From: Butyricicoccus_B sp017886875
GTDB taxonomy: Bacteria > Bacillota > Clostridia > Oscillospirales > Butyricicoccaceae
Length of the DNA: 64,000 bases
Assembly (NCBI GenBank): GCA_963931655.1
Contig: OZ007036.1
Location: forward strand, 434,001 to 498,000
Reading direction: 5' to 3'
The position numbers and the translations under genes are program-made. Positions 1 through 7,506 of the stretch are shown one piece after another (position 1 is the first letter of the stretch; each line of letters begins with the position of its first letter). Below the pieces are notes generated by a model that worked only from the letters and a program-made list of their open reading frames with translations, was not told the origin of the DNA and ran no database searches.

Positions 1-1
1 T

Positions 2-460
2 AACGATGGTTATATAGATTATGGTCTTATAATTTGTCAAGCAAATGGTAGACCTATTATGACTGAACACCTAAATAAAAGATTTAAAGATATTTTAGAG
101 TCAATGAATGACCCTGAAATAAATCCAGCTGAGATAGTGTTTCATAGTTTACGACACACAAGTGCAGGTGTAAAATTAAGACTATCTAAAGGCGATTTAA
201 AAGCAGTACAAGGTGATGGAGGTTGGAACACTCCAGATATGGTGACAAAGAGATATGCACATATTTTAGATGAAGATAGACGTGCTCTTGCTAACGAGAT
301 GGAAGAAAAATTTTATAATGCCGTTCCGACAAAGCAAGCTCAAATTGGTAGAGATAATAAATCTAATATAGATGCAGATGAAATTGCTACCATGATTTCA
401 AACAACCCTGAACTGTTAACAAAAATTCTTCAATCTATCCAGAGCGCTAATAAACGCTAA
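2..460 (+). CDS. Tyrosine recombinase (integrase), C-terminal part; gene continues left of window
   Basis: The frame is open from the first bases, so the 5' end lies outside the window. The visible part is the catalytic C-terminal half of a phage-type tyrosine recombinase: the box-II motif HSLRHT (second catalytic Arg with its His) is followed about 40 residues later by the segment KRYAHI, whose Tyr is the expected nucleophile. The product cuts and rejoins DNA at attachment sites. It ends about 250 bp before the 3' end of a tRNA-Arg gene, the usual place for an element that integrates into a tRNA, so this is probably the right end of an integrative element or prophage. The upstream catalytic Arg and the DNA-binding domain cannot be seen, and the element type cannot be decided. 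Confidence 0.9.
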   Translation, partial: NDGYIDYGLIICQANGRPIMTEHLNKRFKDILESMNDPEINPAEIVFHSLRHTSAGVKLRLSKGDLKAVQGDGGWNTPDMVTKRYAHILDEDRRALANEMEEKFYNAVPTKQAQIGRDNKSNIDADEIATMISNNPELLTKILQSIQSANKR

Positions 461-495
461 AAATATTAGCTATATAAAAATAGGTAAAATCATTT

Positions 496-559
496 TATTA
501 GCAAATAATCAAATACTGACATAAAACCTTATGTTTGTTGTAAACTGTATTAGCAAATA
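496..559. repeat. Direct repeat pair with flanking inverted repeat near the integrase end
   Basis: The 12-mer TATTAGCAAATA occurs at 496-507 and again at 548-559. A 9-nt inverted pair, ATCATTTTA at 489-497 and TAAAATGAT at 566-574, brackets them. The spacing between an integrase gene and its probable tRNA target fits arm-type integrase or excisionase sites, but AT-rich chance similarity is possible. Otherwise 461-672 holds no recognisable gene. Confidence 0.35.
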
Positions 560-672
560 TTCTTGTAAAATGATGTTGATAGAGTCTTTAGAATACAACA
601 ATTAAACATAGTTTAAATGAAACTTTAATGAGTTTTATAAAAACAAATTCACATCAAAAAAAGTTATAAAAA

Positions 673-708
673 TAGCTGAAAATCCTCGAAATAGAGGGTT
701 TTCAGCTA
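673..708 (-). terminator. Rho-independent terminator of tRNA-Arg
   Basis: Arms 673-687 and 694-708 form a 15-bp stem with one G-U pair and a 6-nt loop. On the - strand it lies 7 nt after the tRNA CCA end and is followed by T-rich sequence (ATTTTTATAACTTTTTTT), so it terminates the tRNA transcript. Confidence 0.85.
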
Positions 709-714
709 CAAAAA

Positions 715-791
715 TGGTGCGCCAGAAGGGAATCGAACCCCCAGCCTCACCCTTAGGAGGGGTGCGCTCTATCCTATTGAGCTACTGACGC
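715..791 (-). tRNA. tRNA-Arg (anticodon CCU), CCA encoded
   Basis: Read on the - strand, the acceptor stem GCGTCAG pairs with CTGGCGC. The D arm is GCTC/GAGC. The anticodon stem CACCC/GGGTG carries the loop CTCCTAA, giving anticodon CCU (reads AGG, Arg). The T arm has TTCGATT, and ACCA is encoded at the 3' end. Length is 77 nt. The 3' end faces the integrase gene, so this tRNA region is the likely integration target or an element-borne replacement. A good promoter lies upstream at 867-895 and a terminator directly downstream. Confidence 0.95.
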
Positions 792-803
792 ATATATTAA
801 ATT

Positions 804-842
804 TTAGTAAGTGATTGCGTTATCCAACTACGCTACTAGGAC
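804..842 (-). pseudogene. 5' half of a second tRNA (remnant)
   Basis: On the - strand this begins GTCCTAG-TA, followed by a plausible D arm (GCGT...ACGC), the 5' anticodon-stem strand ATCAC and a loop-like TTACTAA. It then stops resembling a tRNA: no 3' anticodon strand, T arm or acceptor complement (CTAGGAC) follows before the intact tRNA-Arg starts at 791. It sits between the promoter at 867-895 and that tRNA. Clostridial tRNA-Arg genes often begin this way, so it may be the broken original target of the integrated element. Confidence 0.6.
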
Positions 843-866
843 AAACATATTATATACAACTCCTTT

Positions 867-895
867 AGTATACAAAAACATAATAAAAAAGTCAA
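867..895 (-). promoter_or_regulatory. Sigma-A-type promoter for the tRNA
   Basis: On the - strand TTGACT (895-890) and TATACT (872-867) are separated by 17 nt. Transcription would start just before the half-tRNA at 842 and run into tRNA-Arg. Near-consensus boxes and ideal spacing make this a strong call. Confidence 0.75.
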
Positions 896-909
896 CTATA
901 ATTAATATA

Positions 910-942
910 AAATCGCTTATCTAAATCAGATAAGCGATTTTT
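910..942 (-). terminator. Hairpin terminator after the DHH remnant
   Basis: Arms 910-922 and 928-940 form a perfect 13-bp stem with a 5-nt loop. It lies 8 nt beyond the stop of the - strand DHH fragment. T-rich sequence follows on either strand, so it may act in both directions. Confidence 0.75.
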
Positions 943-947
943 GAATT

Positions 948-1571
948 TTAGTTATTTGCTAAATCACAAAGCTCTTTAAGCATTTTTGGAAGTTCAGTTT
1001 CCATATTTTCATCAGAAAATTGACAAGTACCAACCTGTTTATGTCCACCACCATTATATTTTAACATAAGATGACCAACATCAATATTAGATGTTCTATT
1101 TAAAATACTATATCCAACAGCAGCAGAACAACCTATGCCACCTTTACCATTTACAATCCATACAGAGATATTTTGTTCTGGATACATACTGTAAATCATA
1201 AAGCGGTTACCTGTATAAATAGGGTCAACACCTCTTAAATCAGAAATGATTACATTACCTTCAACACGAGTATATTTTTTAACCATTTCTTTAAACTTTT
1301 CTGTTTGTTCATTATATACTTCAATACGTTCTTGAACATCTTGTAGATTTAATATTTGTTCAGTTGTCATTGTGTGGCAAGCTTTCATAAGTTCTTCCAT
1401 AAGCTTGTAATTTGGAACAGTAAATTGACGCCATCTACCAAGACCAGTTCTAGGGTCCATTAAGAAACCAATTAAAATCCAACCTTTTGGATTTAGAACT
1501 TCTTCAATAGTAAGATTGCCAGAATCAACCTTATCAACAGCTTCCATCATATCGTCAAACTGAGGGAAACG
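948..1571 (-). pseudogene. DHH-family phosphoesterase, 5'-truncated remnant
   Basis: From about RFPQFDDMM to the stop the product matches the middle and C-terminal (DHHA1) part of DHH phosphoesterases of the exopolyphosphatase-like group. The segment LMDPRTGLGRWR and the DHHA1 signature GGGHKQVGTCQ are clear. The N-terminal DHH domain with the metal-binding Asp/His residues, normally about 120 residues, is absent. Upstream the same frame stays open but encodes a Cna-B-like surface-protein segment instead. No start codon with a ribosome site precedes the first Met at 1550. The gene was evidently fused by deletion to foreign sequence, and a remaining product would lack catalysis. The junction position is approximate. 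Confidence 0.75.
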
Positions 1572-2058
1572 TTTTGTGCCATCAGCTAGTGTTGTAACTT
1601 TATAAAGACCAACAAAACAACCCGCTACAACTTTATTTGTGTCATCACGAATTATACCACTTACAGTGCCACTATAAGTTCTGGAGTATTGTCATTGTCA
1701 TATCGACATTTGAAATAGAGCCATTTGTGATAGTAGCCGTTATAGCTGTATCAGCGGTATAACCTTCAGCGGTTGCAATTAAGGTATATATACCGTCTGC
1801 AATATCATAAAATGCAAATTCACCATCATCAGCAGTATAAGTTGTAGCAATAGCGGTATTAACTGTATCATTTAGAGTGATTTTAATACCGCCTAATGGG
1901 CTTTTTGTACCATCGGCATTATTAAGGCTTAATATACCAGCAATAGCACCAAGATTTAATGTTTCATCGGCATTACAGATTAAATCAATTTTAATTGTAT
2001 CTGAATTACCAAGTGTTACACCTTGTGCATCGCTTAAAAAGGGAAATTCACTATACAT
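1572..2058 (-). pseudogene. Cna-B/carboxypeptidase-regulatory-like surface protein fragment, frameshifted
   Basis: An open stretch at 1672-2058 encodes one beta-sandwich repeat (GAIAGILSL... to ...VDMTMTIL) of the Cna-B type common in clostridial surface proteins. It stops at 1672, but the next repeat (SGTVSGIIRDDTNKVVAG) continues in another frame at about 1575-1691, so a small indel near 1672-1690 broke it. There is no ribosome site or signal peptide at 2058 and a stop lies just upstream, so this is an internal fragment. The second repeat runs directly into the DHH remnant. Expression is unlikely. Confidence 0.6.
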
Positions 2059-2212
2059 TTCTAATTTTTAAAATTCTAAAACAATATTGTATCATTTTTG
2101 TATTTTATTAGGTATTATATTAAATGATATTGACGCTATTGCACCAATCGTTAATGCGTGGTAAAATAGGATAGATTGTAGATACTTGTTATAAAGCGGG
2201 GTAAATAAAATC

Positions 2213-2941
2213 TTGAATAGAGCTAATATTATGGGCGTTGGTTTTGACGCTGTTAACCTAACTGAGGCTGTTGATATGGCTATAAAGCAAATTAAAGACG
2301 GTAAAAAGGGTTATGTTGTTACGCCAAACCCTGAGATTGTTTATCAAGCAATGGAAAATAGTGAGTTTTGTACTCTTGTAAATAATGCTTCTCTCGTTTT
2401 ACCAGATGGTATTGGTATTATATATGCCGCTAAAATATTAGGTGAAAAACTTAAAGGACGAGTTCCTGGTATTGATTTTGCCTCTCTTTTAATGCATCGC
2501 ATGGCTAAAGAAAATATGCGATTATTTTTACTTGGTGCTAAACCAGAGATTGCTGATATCGCTGCTGAAAATCTAAAAAAGAAATATAAAGGTCTTGTTA
2601 TAGCGGGAACTAAAGACGGCTATTTCAAAGATGATATGGAGGCGGTTGAGGCTGTAAATGCTGCTGGTGGTGCTGATGTTATGTTTGTATGTCTTGGTGC
2701 TCCCAAACAAGAAAAATTTATGTCAAAATATAAAGATAGTTTAAATGTAACTCTTTGCTGTGGTTTGGGCGGCTCTTTAGATGTATTTGCTGGTACTGTA
2801 CAACGTGCACCAGATATTTTTATTAAACTTGGCATGGAATGGTTTTATAGACTTTGTAAAGAGCCAAAAAGAATAGGAAGAATGATGAAACTGCCACTTT
2901 TTATGTTGCTTGTAATCAGAAAGAAATTATTTGGGAGGTAA
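2213..2941 (+). CDS. tagA: WecG/TagA/CpsF-family glycosyltransferase
   Basis: This 242-residue protein has the family's usual length and layout. Near the N-terminus is VVTPNPEIVYQA, followed by LPDGIGIIYAAKILGE, the central VPGIDF and FLLGAKPEIA, and the late segment FVCLGAPKQEKFM. Family members transfer N-acetylmannosamine from UDP-ManNAc to GlcNAc-diphospho-undecaprenol at the cytoplasmic membrane, an early step in teichoic acid or other wall-polymer linkage. The start is TTG at 2213 behind a weak GGGG site; the internal ATG at 2231 is possible but would cut the conserved N-terminus. thyX follows after 4 bp. Confidence 0.85.
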   Translation: MNRANIMGVGFDAVNLTEAVDMAIKQIKDGKKGYVVTPNPEIVYQAMENSEFCTLVNNASLVLPDGIGIIYAAKILGEKLKGRVPGIDFASLLMHRMAKENMRLFLLGAKPEIADIAAENLKKKYKGLVIAGTKDGYFKDDMEAVEAVNAAGGADVMFVCLGAPKQEKFMSKYKDSLNVTLCCGLGGSLDVFAGTVQRAPDIFIKLGMEWFYRLCKEPKRIGRMMKLPLFMLLVIRKKLFGR

Positions 2942-2945
2942 ATAA

Positions 2946-3728
2946 ATGAAAGTTCGTTTAATTGCATATACACCTGACCCAGAAAGATTAATCGCAGGTG
3001 CTGCAAAAAACTGTTACTCATCTACAGATGTTGACGGTATTTTTGAAGGTCTTACAGATGAAAAAGTTACATCTTTTTTGGGTATGTTAACTGAGATAGG
3101 TCACGAAAGCCCTATTGAACATGTTAGCTTTTCTTTTGCTATTGAGGGCGTTTCTCGTTCACTTTTGGCTCAAATTACACGCCATAGAATTGCATCTTTT
3201 AGTGTGCAATCTCAAAGATATGTAAAAGAACGTGGATTTGAATATATAGTTCCACCAGAGATTGAATGTATCCCAGAGGCTAAAGAAAAATTTATTAAAG
3301 CAATGGAAGATGACCAGCGTACATATGAAGAACTTACTGCCATTCTTCAAGAAAAGCATTTTAAAGCATTTTTAGCTGAAGGTCTTGATGAGAAAAAAGC
3401 TAAAAGTAAGGCTGAAAAAAAAGCTATAGAAGACGCTAGATATGTGCTTCCAAACGCTTGTGCAACACGAATTATGATGACTGCAAATGCAAGGTCTTTA
3501 CAGAATTTCTTTAGACTGCGTTGTTGCAATCGTGCTCAATGGGAAATTCGTGAGCTAGCTGAAAAAATGTATGCTTTAGTTTATGAGGTTGCACCAACTT
3601 TATTTTCTAAATCTGGACCATCATGTGTTGATGGTGCATGCACAGAGGGCAATATGACCTGTGGTAAGGCTTGTCAAGTTCGTGAATATTATAAATCAAT
3701 GCGTGAAAAACTAACTAATAATAAATAG
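2946..3728 (+). CDS. thyX: Flavin-dependent thymidylate synthase ThyX
   Basis: ThyX converts dUMP to dTMP using methylene-tetrahydrofolate, FAD and NADPH. The signature RHRIASFSVQSQRY lies at residues 79-92, matching the ThyX RHRX7S motif with the extended SQRY. The family fold is visible from IGHESPIEHVSFSFAIEG through the late RLCCNRAQWEIRELA segment. At 260 residues it is slightly long owing to a C-terminal Cys-rich tail (six Cys between SGPSCVDGAC and CGKACQV), seen in some clostridial members and of unknown role. It lies 4 bp after tagA. Use of ThyX rather than ThyA fits an anaerobic clostridium. Confidence 0.95.
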   Translation: MKVRLIAYTPDPERLIAGAAKNCYSSTDVDGIFEGLTDEKVTSFLGMLTEIGHESPIEHVSFSFAIEGVSRSLLAQITRHRIASFSVQSQRYVKERGFEYIVPPEIECIPEAKEKFIKAMEDDQRTYEELTAILQEKHFKAFLAEGLDEKKAKSKAEKKAIEDARYVLPNACATRIMMTANARSLQNFFRLRCCNRAQWEIRELAEKMYALVYEVAPTLFSKSGPSCVDGACTEGNMTCGKACQVREYYKSMREKLTNNK

Positions 3729-3758
3729 TTTTATCGGACAATAGAAAAGAGCGAATTT

Positions 3759-4658
3759 ATGTTAGAATTTCGAGATATAACCCTAGAAGATAAACAACTT
3801 GTTGAAAATTGCACAAAGTGGGTTAATTATCATTTATGTGAGCACTGTTTTACAGATTTATTTATCTGGCGTGGACATTATGAAACAAAAATCTGTTTTT
3901 ATAAAGAATTTTTATTTGTAAAAATGAAAACAACAGATGATAAAAAAACTATGTATCTTGCACCGATTGGTAAAGGTGATTTAGCTGATGCGATAAAAAC
4001 ACTTGAGCAAGATGCAAAGGATAATAATATAGAGTTTGCAATGTGTTCTATCGCAGAGGATATGAAACCACAAATAGAAACTTTATTCCCAAATAGATAT
4101 GAATATCATACTGATGAAGGCGGTTGGGATTATATCTATTTAAGCGAAAAACTTCAAACGCTTTCAGGTAAAAAACTGCAAAGCAAAAGAAATCTTGTGA
4201 ATAGATTTATGGCAAATTATGAAGGTCGTTGGACTTATGAAGATTTAAGCAAAGAAAATATACATGACGCTTTTAATTTCCATATTAAATGGTGTGAGCA
4301 AAACGGTTGCATGAGAGATAACTCTTTTTGGGGTGAAACTTGTGCAATAGGTGCTGGACTTAATTATTTTGAGCCTCTAAACCTTAGAGGTGGCGTTTTA
4401 AGACTTGATGGGGAAGTAATAGCATTTACATTTGGCTCTCAGGCTTCTGATGATATGTTTGTAGTGCAGATAGAAAAAGCTGACCATAATATTGCTGGTG
4501 CATATCAAATGATAAATCAGCAATTTGTAAAAAGAAATTGTACACATGTTAAATATATTAATAGGGAAGAAGATTTAGGGCTTGAAGGTCTTAGAAAGGC
4601 TAAAAAATCTTATTATCCAGAAATGATGGGTGTTAAATATTGTGCGAGAATAAAATAA
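3759..4658 (+). CDS. DUF2156 (GNAT-fold, LPG-synthase C-terminal-like) protein
   Basis: This 299-residue soluble protein resembles the DUF2156 domain found alone or at the C-terminus of phosphatidylglycerol lysyltransferases: early LEFRDITLEDKQLVE, central KKLQSKRNLVNRF, and late HVKYINREEDLGLEGLRKAKKSYYPE. The family adopts a double GNAT fold and transfers aminoacyl or acyl groups; lacking membrane segments, this is not a full MprF. The substrate is unknown. The next gene, another GNAT protein, overlaps it by 19 nt, so the two are probably co-translated. Confidence 0.8.
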   Translation: MLEFRDITLEDKQLVENCTKWVNYHLCEHCFTDLFIWRGHYETKICFYKEFLFVKMKTTDDKKTMYLAPIGKGDLADAIKTLEQDAKDNNIEFAMCSIAEDMKPQIETLFPNRYEYHTDEGGWDYIYLSEKLQTLSGKKLQSKRNLVNRFMANYEGRWTYEDLSKENIHDAFNFHIKWCEQNGCMRDNSFWGETCAIGAGLNYFEPLNLRGGVLRLDGEVIAFTFGSQASDDMFVVQIEKADHNIAGAYQMINQQFVKRNCTHVKYINREEDLGLEGLRKAKKSYYPEMMGVKYCARIK

Positions 4659-5485
4659 ATATACGTTTTGCAAGCGATAACGACACAAAAGCGGTTATAA
4701 ATCTTTGGAATATGTGCTTTCCAGATGAAAGCGGGTTTAATGAATATTTCTTTGATAGATTATATAAACCAGAATATAATTTATTATTATTTAAAGATAA
4801 TGTTTTATGTTCTATGGCTCAAATGTTGCCTTATAAAATGCAAAATAATGATAAAATAGAGCAGGTAACATATATTTATGGTGCTTGTACACATAAAGAT
4901 TATCGCAGACAACATCTTATGGATAATCTTTTAAATTATAGCTTTGAGCTTGATAAGAAAAATAATGTATCTGCATCTATATTGATACCTCAAGAACAGT
5001 GGCTTTTTGATTTTTATGCAAAGTTTGATTATAAACCAATGTTTAATATATCTGAAATAAAGCTTGATAATTATATTAAATGTGATGATAAAATATTTAT
5101 ATCAAAAGCTGATGATATAGATAATATGCAGGCTTTATATAATCTAATAACAGATAATAAATATCATATAATGCGCGATAAAACTGAATGGCAAAAACAA
5201 ATTGATTTATTTTATAATTGCGGTGGTCAAGCTCTTTGTATGTACAATATGCAAAATGAGTTTATAGGCTATGCTTTTATCTGGTTAGATGACAACAGTT
5301 TCTATGCTCAAGAGCTTTTATTTAAACAAGGCTATAAAGATATTTGTATTTCTAATCTGCAAAAATATTTTAAAACTCCAAATTGTAAGTTATCAGGCTT
5401 GCAATTTGATAATGTGTATACTTTAGGGTGTATACGCAAATATAATAATAAAAACACTGGATATATAAACTTAATGTTAAACTAA
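4640..5485 (+). CDS. GNAT-family N-acetyltransferase (Eis-like layout)
   Basis: This 281-residue protein has an N-terminal acetyltransferase domain: IRFASDNDTKAVINLWNMCF opens it, and IYGACTHKDYRRQHLMDNLL is the acetyl-CoA binding motif A (R-R-x-x-L form of Q/RxxGxG/A, here without the usual glycines). A second, degenerate GNAT-like half follows. The start is TTG at 4640 with GATGGG upstream, inside the end of the previous gene; translation is likely coupled. The substrate cannot be read from sequence. Confidence 0.7.
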   Translation: MCENKINIRFASDNDTKAVINLWNMCFPDESGFNEYFFDRLYKPEYNLLLFKDNVLCSMAQMLPYKMQNNDKIEQVTYIYGACTHKDYRRQHLMDNLLNYSFELDKKNNVSASILIPQEQWLFDFYAKFDYKPMFNISEIKLDNYIKCDDKIFISKADDIDNMQALYNLITDNKYHIMRDKTEWQKQIDLFYNCGGQALCMYNMQNEFIGYAFIWLDDNSFYAQELLFKQGYKDICISNLQKYFKTPNCKLSGLQFDNVYTLGCIRKYNNKNTGYINLMLN

Positions 5486-5502
5486 TAAGGAGATGTTTTA
5501 CA

Positions 5503-6054
5503 ATGGTATATGTTCTTTTAGCTGATGGATTTGAAGAAGTAGAGGCATTAACACCTGTTGATTTACTTCGTCGTGCAGGTGCAGAAGTTAAAACAGTTGG
5601 TATTACTGGTAAAACTGTTACTAGCTCTCATAATGTGCCTGTAGTTGCTGACATTTTACCAGAAGATGTTTGCTTTGAAGATACTGAAATGGTTGTTTTA
5701 CCAGGAGGTATGCCAGGTGCTATAAATCTTAATAATTCAGAATTTGTGCATAAATTAGTTAGGTATTGTGCAGATAATGACCGTTATATCGGTGCTATTT
5801 GTGCTGCACCATCAGTTATTTTAGGTTCAATGGATTTATTAAAGCACAAAAAGGCAATTTGTTACCCAGGCATGGAGGACGGTATGACATTAGCTACTGT
5901 TGTTCATCAGAATTGCTGTGTTGATGGCAAAATAATTACTGGTCGTGCTTTAGGTGGTGCTATGGACTTTGCTTTAGCTTTATGTACAGCTATTATGGGT
6001 GATGCTGCTGCTAAACAAGTCGCTGATGCTATTTGTTATGTGCCAGCAGAATAA
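5503..6054 (+). CDS. DJ-1/PfpI (YajL/ThiJ) family protein
   Basis: At 183 residues it is a normal-length DJ-1 superfamily protein. It begins MVYVLLADGFEEVEALTPVD, typical of YajL-like proteins. The nucleophile elbow GAICAAPSVIL places the reactive Cys at residue 100, and Glu in GFEEVE is the usual partner. Members act as protein/nucleotide deglycases or redox chaperones; the exact activity of this one is unknown. A strong site (AAGGAGATG) precedes the ATG. It overlaps the next gene, 5-formyl-THF cyclo-ligase, an arrangement that suggests co-expression. Confidence 0.88.
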   Translation: MVYVLLADGFEEVEALTPVDLLRRAGAEVKTVGITGKTVTSSHNVPVVADILPEDVCFEDTEMVVLPGGMPGAINLNNSEFVHKLVRYCADNDRYIGAICAAPSVILGSMDLLKHKKAICYPGMEDGMTLATVVHQNCCVDGKIITGRALGGAMDFALALCTAIMGDAAAKQVADAICYVPAE

Positions 6055-6601
6055 AAAATTATTACGAAAAAAGATGAAAGAGCAAAGAAATGCTCTTTCT
6101 CTTTATGTAAGAAAGACTAATGATGAAAACATTACAAAAAGAATTATAGAAAGTGATGTTTTTAAAAAGGCTAATTGTATTTTTTGTTATTGCTCATTTG
6201 ATACAGAAATAAATACTACTGATATAATAAAATATGCACTAAAAAATAATAAAACTGTATGTGTGCCTAAAACAATTAGTTGTGGTATAATGACTGCTCA
6301 TAAAATATTATCTTTAGATGATTTAGAAACTGGAAATTATGGTATATTAGAGCCTAATTCAAATTGTCAATTAATTGAAGAAAATGATATAGATTTATGT
6401 ATTATACCTTGCCTTGCTACAGATAAAAACGGTAATAGATTGGGTTATGGCGGTGGATATTATGACCGTTTTCTTGCTAAAACAAACGCCAAAAAAGCCG
6501 TTTTATGTTATGATAACAGAATATTAGAAAGCGTTTTTGCTGAAAATCATGATATACCATGTAATTTTATATTTACAGAAAGTCAGGTGATTAGTATTTG
6601 A
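6038..6601 (+). CDS. 5-formyltetrahydrofolate cyclo-ligase
   Basis: This ATP-dependent enzyme returns 5-formyl-THF to 5,10-methenyl-THF in the cytosolic one-carbon pool. The segment NRLGYGGGYYDRFL near the C-terminus is the family signature, and the N-terminus KKLLRKKMKEQRNALS is typical. I place the start at ATG 6038 (188 residues), overlapping the previous gene by 17 nt, because homologues have about 10 residues before RKKMKEQRN. An ATG at 6074 is an alternative giving a shorter product. It ends in an overlap with the TTG of the following membrane protein gene. Confidence 0.9.
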   Translation: MCQQNKKLLRKKMKEQRNALSLYVRKTNDENITKRIIESDVFKKANCIFCYCSFDTEINTTDIIKYALKNNKTVCVPKTISCGIMTAHKILSLDDLETGNYGILEPNSNCQLIEENDIDLCIIPCLATDKNGNRLGYGGGYYDRFLAKTNAKKAVLCYDNRILESVFAENHDIPCNFIFTESQVISI

Positions 6602-7497
6602 TTAAACATAAATCAGCATTTTTGTCTGGATTGTCAGCTTATATCTGTTTTTGCATACTTATAGCGTCTGATTCAGTAGCTAAAATGTTTAGAAATAACT
6701 CATTTGTAATTGATATTTTGTTTTCTGAAATACTCGCATTTTTTATACCTACTGTATTTATGATTTTGCTTATAAGAGGTAATAATAAAATTAAAATACC
6801 TGCTTCAACTTCTCAACTTAAATCTAAAAACATACGTTTTGCAATATATTTAGGTGTAATAACTTGTTTAGTGTCATTTCTTTTAAATTTACTTTCACTA
6901 AATATAGGAAATCAAGATGTTTCAGGTGTAAATATACTAGGTATTGGTGCACGTGATATTCAGAAAGACTTTATTTTATATTTGATATTTCTTATAATAA
7001 TACCAGCTTTTACAAAAGAAATATATTTTCGTGGCGTTTTATTTACTGTTTTTTCTCGTTATGCAGGCACTAAAATAGCAATTATACTTTCAGCTCTTGT
7101 TTTTGCTATGCTTTATTTATCATTTTATACTTTCGCTGGTGCGTTTGTTTTGGGTTTGGTACTTGCTTGGCTTACATATATATTTAAATCTATATGGTAT
7201 TCTGTTATAACTCATATAGTAAATGATTTGTGTTATTTATTTATGATTTGGCTTACTGATACATATAGTGCTTTTGGTATATGGAAATATATTATACCTG
7301 TATCTTTATTTATATTGCTTGTATTTATATATATGGCACTTGTAAGCACCGAAAAATTACTTCTATCTGGTAGAGTTCCTCGTTTTAAACCTTCTAACAG
7401 ACCGCCAAAACAAGCTGTTTGTATATTGACACTTAATTTAGGTGCAATAGTATTTATAATTTCTTTTTTAGCAAAAACAGTATTTAAAGTTATTTAG
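6598..7497 (+). CDS. CPBP-family (Abi/Rce1-like) membrane protein, catalytic residues altered
   Basis: About eight hydrophobic segments in 299 residues with the CPBP core: motif 1 reads TKEIYFRG, motif 2 FAMLYLS, motif 3 THIVND. In active CPBP glutamic proteases motif 1 is EExxxR and motif 2 FxxxH. Here the first Glu is Lys and the motif-2 His is Tyr, while Arg and the motif-3 His remain. The protein is therefore probably not a protease and may be a scaffold or regulator. Start is TTG at 6598, overlapping the previous stop (TTGA). mltG follows 9 bp later. Confidence 0.8.
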   Translation: MIKHKSAFLSGLSAYICFCILIASDSVAKMFRNNSFVIDILFSEILAFFIPTVFMILLIRGNNKIKIPASTSQLKSKNIRFAIYLGVITCLVSFLLNLLSLNIGNQDVSGVNILGIGARDIQKDFILYLIFLIIIPAFTKEIYFRGVLFTVFSRYAGTKIAIILSALVFAMLYLSFYTFAGAFVLGLVLAWLTYIFKSIWYSVITHIVNDLCYLFMIWLTDTYSAFGIWKYIIPVSLFILLVFIYMALVSTEKLLLSGRVPRFKPSNRPPKQAVCILTLNLGAIVFIISFLAKTVFKVI

Positions 7498-7506
7498 GAG
7501 TGTTTT

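Noticed and set aside
804..842. Possible second functional tRNA gene
   Set aside because: Only the 5' half is present; no 3' anticodon strand, T arm or acceptor complement follows.
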